Positions 6,938 through 10,654 of a stretch of DNA of 10,654 bases are shown here, piece by piece. The translations under genes were made by a program, and so were the position numbers. Each line of letters starts with the position of its first letter. Within the stretch, counting starts at the first letter, position 1. The notes beneath the pieces were generated by a model. The model worked only from the letters and a program-made list of their open reading frames with translations, did no database searches and had not been told where the DNA came from. This DNA comes from Bacillota bacterium (GTDB lineage Bacteria; Bacillota; Clostridia; Acetivibrionales; DSM-1351), in NCBI GenBank assembly GCA_023436485.1, contig JAEZIU010000203.1, forward strand, positions 1-10,654, read 5' to 3'.

Positions 6938-7247
6938 ATATATAAGGGGGCTATTGCATTTTATTATGCCTATATCCTTCATGACATGGACGTCAAGGAG
7001 GACGGAACCTTAAAAGCTCCACATTACCATATTCAGTTAGACTCACAGAGGCTTATGACCTCAAGCACATAGCAATGTTCCTAGCAAGCATCAATACCCT
7101 CTTGAATGTGTAATTAGTAACTTTGATTATTCGGCATTGATTAAACATATTGATACCGAATCACGAAAAGAAGAAATTGTCAGCAAAATTGTGGCTGGCG
7201 AAATACGGGAGTTTAATTACCATAAAGAGAAAAGAAAGGTTGCAGTA
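6938..7247 (+). pseudogene. Decayed rolling-circle replication initiator (Rep_2-like)
   Basis: Two fragments in different frames resemble plasmid Rep proteins of the pMV158 RepB / Rep_2 type. Frame one (6950-7072) reads AFYYAYILHDMDVKEDGTLK then APHYHIQL. This matches the HDKD...KxPHYH stretch, in which HYH is the metal-binding HUH motif, and it ends at TAG 7070-7072. The second frame (about 7062-7247) reads HSNVPSKHQYPLECVISNFDY then ALIKHI, matching the LTHxxxxxKxxY...INNFD stretch that follows the catalytic Tyr in intact proteins. The N terminus, the segment between the two motifs (including the catalytic Tyr) and the C-terminal domain are missing, so the gene cannot work. It marks a former plasmid, ICE or phage insertion. 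The first fragment is in frame with and directly follows the DUF1634 stop codon. Confidence 0.75.
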
Positions 7248-7496
7248 TTTTTCTTTTTCCTGTGTAGAATCGAGTTCTTTCGGAATCTTGCTTTCTTCTT
7301 GTCTTTTACATTTGTCACACAGATGTTCGTGACGTCCCCAAAAAGTCTCTGCCTCCAAGAGTTTACAATGCCCTCGAGCAGTTTCTGACTCAGCAAGTTG
7401 TTGTTCTAAATAATCTTTTTGAAACAATAAAATTCTGTTTGTTTCCTTTAATTTATAGATTTCTTCCTGCAATTCATCAATGTTGTTACTTCTCAT
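7161..7496 (-). CDS. Small coiled-coil Cys/His protein, probably chimeric at its 3' end
   Basis: Not recognised. A 111-residue ORF with a good ribosome site, AAAGGGGG (7512-7505), 8 nt before the ATG. Residues 1-45 are a strongly charged coiled coil (DELQEEIYKLKETNR, DYLEQQLAESE). Residues 43-64 hold C/H pairs that could bind metal (GHCKLLEAE, HEHLCDKCK), then a lysine/glutamate stretch to about residue 85. From there the sequence (CNLSFLFMVIKLPYFASHNF...) is simply the antisense of the Rep relic and looks non-coding in style. The gene was therefore probably cut by a rearrangement near 7240-7260 and now ends by chance. An A/T-only inverted repeat (7230-7237 / 7250-7257) lies at the junction. 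Whether the product is made is unknown. Confidence 0.45.
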   Translation of the reverse strand: MRSNNIDELQEEIYKLKETNRILLFQKDYLEQQLAESETARGHCKLLEAETFWGRHEHLCDKCKRQEESKIPKELDSTQEKEKYCNLSFLFMVIKLPYFASHNFADNFFFS

Positions 7497-7701
7497 AGTG
7501 GTAACCCCCTTTAATTTTATACAAATAATATGACAAATTACTGGATGCGATATTTAAAAATTTAATAACCGTTTATACACATAAAATGTGATGTGTAATT
7601 ATCATTGGAATATGTTGTCATATTAAATTGATAGTATTACAATAGGTAAGGAAATCCAATTAGACTAAGATTTCTGGTGAACTATGTAAGTCCATAATTT
7701 G

Positions 7702-7730
7702 TTGACTATGTAGTGTCAGTACTTAATAGT
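7702..7730 (+). promoter_or_regulatory. Candidate promoter of the GNAT-kinase gene
   Basis: TTGACT (7702-7707) and AATAGT (7725-7730) are separated by 17 nt, matching 5/6 and 4/6 of the vegetative consensus. The start would be near 7737, leaving a leader of about 35 nt. The box overlaps the second copy of a direct repeat, ACTATGTA (7681-7688 and 7705-7712, 24 nt apart). The rest of 7513-7680 is A/T-rich and shows no gene. Confidence 0.4.
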
Positions 7731-7772
7731 TTATTATGAGAAAAGAAATTAATATATTGTGAGGTAACAATC

Positions 7773-8804
7773 ATGGACAAAAGCATACATATAATATCAT
7801 TAAGTGAAAAACCAGAACTTGCAAGTGATGCCATTGAATATGCAAATCAGAACTGGCCTTATGTCAGTAAATATTTTGTTGACGCAGTTAGTCATACTAT
7901 TACAGGTAATAAGCAACTTCCATTAACATTTTTGTTGGTGAAAAACGAAAAAATTATTGGCTTCTATACCTTACAAGAGCATGATGTTATCGAGAGAAAA
8001 GACCTAACGCCTTGGATTACATTGATATTTGTAGATGAACAGGAAAGAGGACAGGGTTTAGTCAAGGATATATTATTACACGGGCGAAAAATGGCTGGTG
8101 ACTTAGGATTCAATAAAGTATATCTTTCTTCAAATCATATTCAACTATACGAAAAGTATGGGTTTAAAGAAATTGGGCTGGATATGTTTGTATGGGGAAA
8201 ACCAACTAAATTATACGAAAATGCTACGATAAGAGAGAAGAAAGGAAAAATAGTATTTCTTAATGGTGTTTCAAGCTCTGGAAAAACCACTTTAGCTCTA
8301 GCGTTACAGGAGAAATCGGAGAATACCTTCTTTATTATCGCCCAAGATATTTTTCGCCAAATGTGGGGACGAAAGTATAATGAAGATAGTCCTAACAATA
8401 TATATAATACGACTATGTCTCTTATGTACAAGACTATAAAATTGTTTGCTGATGAGGGCAAGAATGTAATCGTTGACCACTTGATATTTACAGACGACTT
8501 CTTAGATTCATATAATGGTGAAGGTACATTGAAAGATGCAGTTAATGTATTAAGCAATTATCCTGTTTTATTTGTTCATGTAACATGTAATGTCGAGGAA
8601 TTAAGAATAAGAGAAAAAGCTCGAGGAGACAGGGAGATAGGACACGCAGAAAGTCAACTTGAATATTTGTCGCCAAAAGATAATTATGATTTGACAATAG
8701 ATACTCAGGCAACAACCACAGATGAAGCGATTGAGATGATAATAAAGTCTTTAGATAATATTTATAAAGTTTCTGCTTTTAGCCAATTGAGCAAAAAAGT
8801 TTAA
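7773..8804 (+). CDS. GNAT acetyltransferase fused to CPT-like P-loop kinase
   Basis: A 343-residue cytoplasmic two-domain protein. Residues 1-145 are a GNAT domain: IIGFYTLQEHD strand, acetyl-CoA loop QERGQG (Q90-G95), then LYEKYGFKEIG typical of the fold's end. Residues 158-330 resemble chloramphenicol 3-O-phosphotransferase (CPT family). They have Walker A GVSSSGKT (165-172), an Asp after the next strand (AQDIF, D192) where CPT has its catalytic Asp, VIVDHLIF (232-239), VTCNVEELRIRE and RGDREIG (284-290), and YDLTIDT near the end. The expected chemistry is acetyl transfer plus ATP-dependent phosphorylation of a small molecule, so drug modification is possible. The substrate is not predictable, since many CPT-like kinases are uncharacterised. 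The ATG follows GAGGT (7761-7765) at 7 nt. It is a single-gene unit with a terminator after it, beside a plasmid relic. Confidence 0.88.
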   Translation: MDKSIHIISLSEKPELASDAIEYANQNWPYVSKYFVDAVSHTITGNKQLPLTFLLVKNEKIIGFYTLQEHDVIERKDLTPWITLIFVDEQERGQGLVKDILLHGRKMAGDLGFNKVYLSSNHIQLYEKYGFKEIGLDMFVWGKPTKLYENATIREKKGKIVFLNGVSSSGKTTLALALQEKSENTFFIIAQDIFRQMWGRKYNEDSPNNIYNTTMSLMYKTIKLFADEGKNVIVDHLIFTDDFLDSYNGEGTLKDAVNVLSNYPVLFVHVTCNVEELRIREKARGDREIGHAESQLEYLSPKDNYDLTIDTQATTTDEAIEMIIKSLDNIYKVSAFSQLSKKV

Positions 8805-8930
8805 TTATTTTTTTAAGTACCCTATTGAGTACATTAAATTGGATGTGCCAGAAAGTCCCTTTCTATAGATATTTTTTTGAGGGGATAGAATTCGAATAAC
8901 GCCCCACAAGAGTCCTTCAATGGAATTTAA

Positions 8931-8967
8931 AAAAGATGACTCCCGAGCAATACAGGAATCATCTTTT
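8931..8967 (-). terminator. Terminator of the beta-propeller lipoprotein gene
   Basis: AAAAGATGACTCC (8931-8943) faces GGAATCATCTTTT (8955-8967) around an 11-nt loop. The single odd pair is a G-U wobble in the minus-strand RNA, and the stem is followed there by six U residues (A-run 8929-8934). It lies 96 nt after the minus-strand stop at 9063. On the plus strand the same stem is only slightly weaker, with one C-A mismatch. Confidence 0.7.
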
Positions 8968-8989
8968 GAGTGCATGACACTCTTTTTTT
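8968..8989 (+). terminator. Terminator of the GNAT-kinase gene
   Basis: GAGTG (8968-8972), loop CATGA, CACTC (8978-8982), then seven T residues (8983-8989). The short GC-containing stem with a U-tract is a typical rho-independent terminator. It sits directly against the larger hairpin at 8931-8967, so the two may act together on transcripts from 7773-8804. Confidence 0.7.
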
Positions 8990-9014
8990 AATTATCATTG
9001 ACATAGGGACCATT

Positions 9015-9040
9015 TTAACACAGAAAGTTTTCTGTGTTAA
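9015..9040. repeat. Perfect 12-nt inverted repeat after the propeller gene
   Basis: TTAACACAGAAA (9015-9026) and TTTCTGTGTTAA (9029-9040) are separated by GT. The hairpin begins 22 nt after the minus-strand stop. It has no U-run on that strand, but TTTT follows on the plus strand. It may protect the 3' end of the propeller transcript or help terminate readthrough from the plus strand. Confidence 0.6.
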
Positions 9041-9062
9041 TTTTGCTACAACCCCTCTCTTA

Positions 9063-10127
9063 TCAATCGCAAGCGGTTATACCTGTAGGGCCTTTACCCA
9101 CCGCAACGGTAGCAGTTACAACATTGGATTTTGCATCTACAACAGTTACATTACCAGATCCGCTATTGGTAACATATACAAACCTTCCATTCTTGGATAT
9201 TGCAACCCCGTGAGGTTTTGAGCCTGCTGCAATGGTTGCGGCAACATCAAGGGTTTCTGTTTTAATTACGCTGATATTGTTACTTTCTAAATTTGCAACA
9301 TAAACAAATTTACCATCAGGGGTCATATAATCCTGAACAGGGTTTTTCCCTACCGGAATTGATTTTTTGACACTCATAGTCGATGTATCAATGACATCCA
9401 CCCTGTTTTCATCACCAATTGTTACAAAGACTTGCTTATTATCGGGAGTTATTGCTACCTGAGCAGGTTTTTTACCTACCTTTATTGTCTTAATAACTTT
9501 GTTGGAACTCAAATCAATAACTGATACGTCATTGGAATTGGAATTTGCCACATAGATATTTTTTCCATCAGGGGTCATCCTTAACCCATGGGGCATTTTT
9601 CCTACGGGAATCTTATTTTTTACAGTCCCCGCAGCTATATCAAGAACATATACATTCCCATTTTTATCAGAACCACTCATCCCCCCCATTTCAGCCATTT
9701 CGGCTACTGTTACATAAGCGGTTTTTGAATCCTTTGAGAATACGATGTGGCTTGGCCCTTCTCCTACTTTAATAGTTTTTGTAATTTTATTTGTTTTAGT
9801 ATCAATTGCGGACACAGTACTACTTTTATTTTCTACTACAAAAACAAAATTACTGTCGGGCGTTGCCTGTACATTATGAGGAGCTTTCCCAACCGGAATA
9901 TTTGCTGTAGTCTGCATTGTAGCAACATTCACGGGAGAAACGGTAGATTCATCCTCATTTGCGGTATAGATATAATATTGAGACGTATTATTTATTTCCG
10001 ATTGTGTAGTATTCTTAGCAGTGGTTTGAAAAGCATTATTGGGTGGTGCTTGTAATACTTTTTGTGAACAAGCTGTGAGTGTTAATAACACCATAGCTGC
10101 AAATAGTGAAATAACTCTTTTTTTCAT
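9063..10127 (-). CDS. YncE-like seven-bladed YVTN beta-propeller lipoprotein
   Basis: A 354-residue exported lipoprotein. The signal peptide MKKRVISLFAAMVLLTLTAC has a lipobox (LTAC) with C20 as the lipidated residue, followed by a Gln/Thr/Asn-rich tether (21-50). Residues 50-352 consist of about seven repeats of roughly 42 residues with the pattern IPVGK-PH-----TPDG--VYVAN---N-VSVID. This is the YVTN/YncE propeller family, found as surface or periplasmic-type proteins that bind partners or ligands. Blade 3 has an insert, AEMAEMGGMSGSDKNG (142-157), with M144, M147 and M150 spaced by three, which may bind copper or another soft metal. It follows an NlpC/P60 gene after 32 nt with its own ribosome site GGAGGA (10139-10134). 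The two are probably one operon, linking it to cell-wall work. The ligand is unknown. Confidence 0.9.
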   Translation of the reverse strand: MKKRVISLFAAMVLLTLTACSQKVLQAPPNNAFQTTAKNTTQSEINNTSQYYIYTANEDESTVSPVNVATMQTTANIPVGKAPHNVQATPDSNFVFVVENKSSTVSAIDTKTNKITKTIKVGEGPSHIVFSKDSKTAYVTVAEMAEMGGMSGSDKNGNVYVLDIAAGTVKNKIPVGKMPHGLRMTPDGKNIYVANSNSNDVSVIDLSSNKVIKTIKVGKKPAQVAITPDNKQVFVTIGDENRVDVIDTSTMSVKKSIPVGKNPVQDYMTPDGKFVYVANLESNNISVIKTETLDVAATIAAGSKPHGVAISKNGRFVYVTNSGSGNVTVVDAKSNVVTATVAVGKGPTGITACD

Positions 10128-10159
10128 TATGCTTCCTCCATATTAAGGATTTTTTAAAG

Positions 10160-10654
10160 CTATACAACTCTTTTTGCGCCTATATATAAACCTTTGTATT
10201 TGGATAATTTTTGGATACGAACATAACCTTTTGAAGAAGATGCGTGGATGAAATTATCACCGCCTAAATAAATACCTACATGGTCGATTGCCCCCGCTCT
10301 ATTTCTTGAGGAGGCATCAAAGAACAGAATGTCCCCTGCTTTCAATGCATCTCTTGATACTTTTTTACCGTTTGAATACATACTTTGTGCAGATCTGGAC
10401 AGTTTGATGCCGAAATTCTTATAAACGTAGCCTATAAAACCGGAACAGTCAAAGCCTTTAGGACTTGTCCCACCGTATACATATTTGACTCCGACGAATT
10501 CCTTGGCATAATCAACTATCATTCTTACAATGTACCCGTTATAATCAATAGGGTCTAAAATCGGTGTGCTTCTTATATCAATATTAGTTATTGCAGCTTC
10601 TGACCGGCTGTTTGATGCCATTACGTTAGTTGAAATAAAAAAAAGTAATAAGAC
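10160..10654 (-). CDS. Exported NlpC/P60 cell-wall peptidase, 5' end outside window
   Basis: A cysteine peptidase of the NlpC/P60 family, which cleaves peptide stems of peptidoglycan (typically gamma-D-Glu-diamino acid bonds). Counting from the M at 10621, the catalytic Cys is C59 in GFDCSGF, the His is H114 in IDHVGIYLG and the third residue is H126 in NFIHASSS. Family phrases are YVYGGTSPKG and LKAGDILFF. The ATG at 10621 is not accepted as the start. The frame is open upstream to the edge and encodes VLLLFFISTN before VMASNS, which is the hydrophobic core and cleavage region of a signal peptide, so the true start lies beyond 10654. There is no ribosome site before that ATG. At least 164 residues are visible; no SH3 or LysM domain is seen in this part. 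It lies 32 nt upstream of the propeller lipoprotein gene. Confidence 0.93.
   Translation of the reverse strand, partial: VLLLFFISTNVMASNSRSEAAITNIDIRSTPILDPIDYNGYIVRMIVDYAKEFVGVKYVYGGTSPKGFDCSGFIGYVYKNFGIKLSRSAQSMYSNGKKVSRDALKAGDILFFDASSRNRAGAIDHVGIYLGGDNFIHASSSKGYVRIQKLSKYKGLYIGAKRVV

Larger units (their letters stand above)
8805..9062. other. Convergent intergenic region
   Basis: No gene is visible. Besides the terminators listed separately, a short stem AGAAAG-TCC-CTTTCT (8850-8864) precedes a T7 run (8872-8878) by 7 nt. It could be a weak first terminator for the GNAT-kinase gene. Confidence 0.4.

Noticed and set aside
7070..7112. A third frame across the Rep relic (EAYDLKHIAMFLASINTLLNV)
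   Set aside because: It has no similarity to Rep proteins that I can see and ends at a TAA at 7111-7113. The match to the family resumes in the other frame.
8141..8557. Minus-strand ORF of 138 codons
   Set aside because: It is antisense to the GNAT-kinase fusion, whose motifs are clear on the plus strand.
9063..10000. Repeated segments in the propeller gene as a possible DNA repeat array
   Set aside because: The roughly 126-nt periodicity follows the protein blades and the copies are diverged. It is a coding repeat, not a CRISPR or satellite.
9747..10055. Plus-strand ORF of 102 codons
   Set aside because: It is antisense to the propeller lipoprotein gene; its Cys/Ile/Phe-rich repeats mirror the propeller repeats.

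Overview
The window reads as chromosome of a low-GC, cellulose-degrading Clostridia (Firmicutes) strain. The main clue is a large secreted GH9 cellulase with two CBM3 modules and a type I dockerin, preceded on the same strand by a closely related GH9 paralogue cut by the left edge. Both dockerin repeats carry Ala-Ile at the cohesin-recognition positions 10/11. That is the pattern known from mesophilic Ruminiclostridium (C. cellulolyticum-type) cellulosomes, not the Ser-Thr of C. thermocellum, so I infer a Ruminiclostridium-like organism. The species cannot be fixed from the sequence alone.

Layout. (1) 1-4500, minus strand: a cellulosomal pair. The 951-residue GH9-CBM3c-CBM3-dockerin gene comes first in transcription, from an extended -10 promoter with a leader hairpin. 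A second GH9 gene follows after 167 nt, starts at TTG behind a strong ribosome binding site, and leaves the window. The gap between them holds two inverted repeats that share bases and cannot form together. (2) 4535-5482, minus: a lone BtrH_N-type papain/C39-like protein with its own terminator. (3) 5688-6937, plus: a TauE/SafE permease and a DUF1634 membrane protein, overlapping by 4 nt behind an extended -10 promoter whose 10-nt core is identical to that of the GH9 gene. (4) 6938-7496: a scar. It holds a frameshifted, internally deleted remnant of a rolling-circle replication initiator (Rep_2 type), facing a small minus-strand coiled-coil Cys-rich ORF whose 3' third is only antisense of that remnant. 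(5) 7773-8804, plus: a GNAT acetyltransferase fused to a chloramphenicol-phosphotransferase-like kinase, possibly a two-activity resistance enzyme. (6) 8805-9062: convergent terminators. (7) 9063-10654, minus: an exported NlpC/P60 peptidase (5' end outside the window) followed 32 nt later by a seven-bladed YVTN/YncE beta-propeller lipoprotein with a Met-rich insert.

The cellulases act together outside the cell on crystalline cellulose. The NlpC/P60-propeller pair is a separate envelope module. The middle of the window looks like accessory DNA: an orphan BtrH-like gene, a plasmid/ICE relic and a fused modification enzyme. No tRNA, rRNA, CRISPR array or intact insertion sequence was seen.
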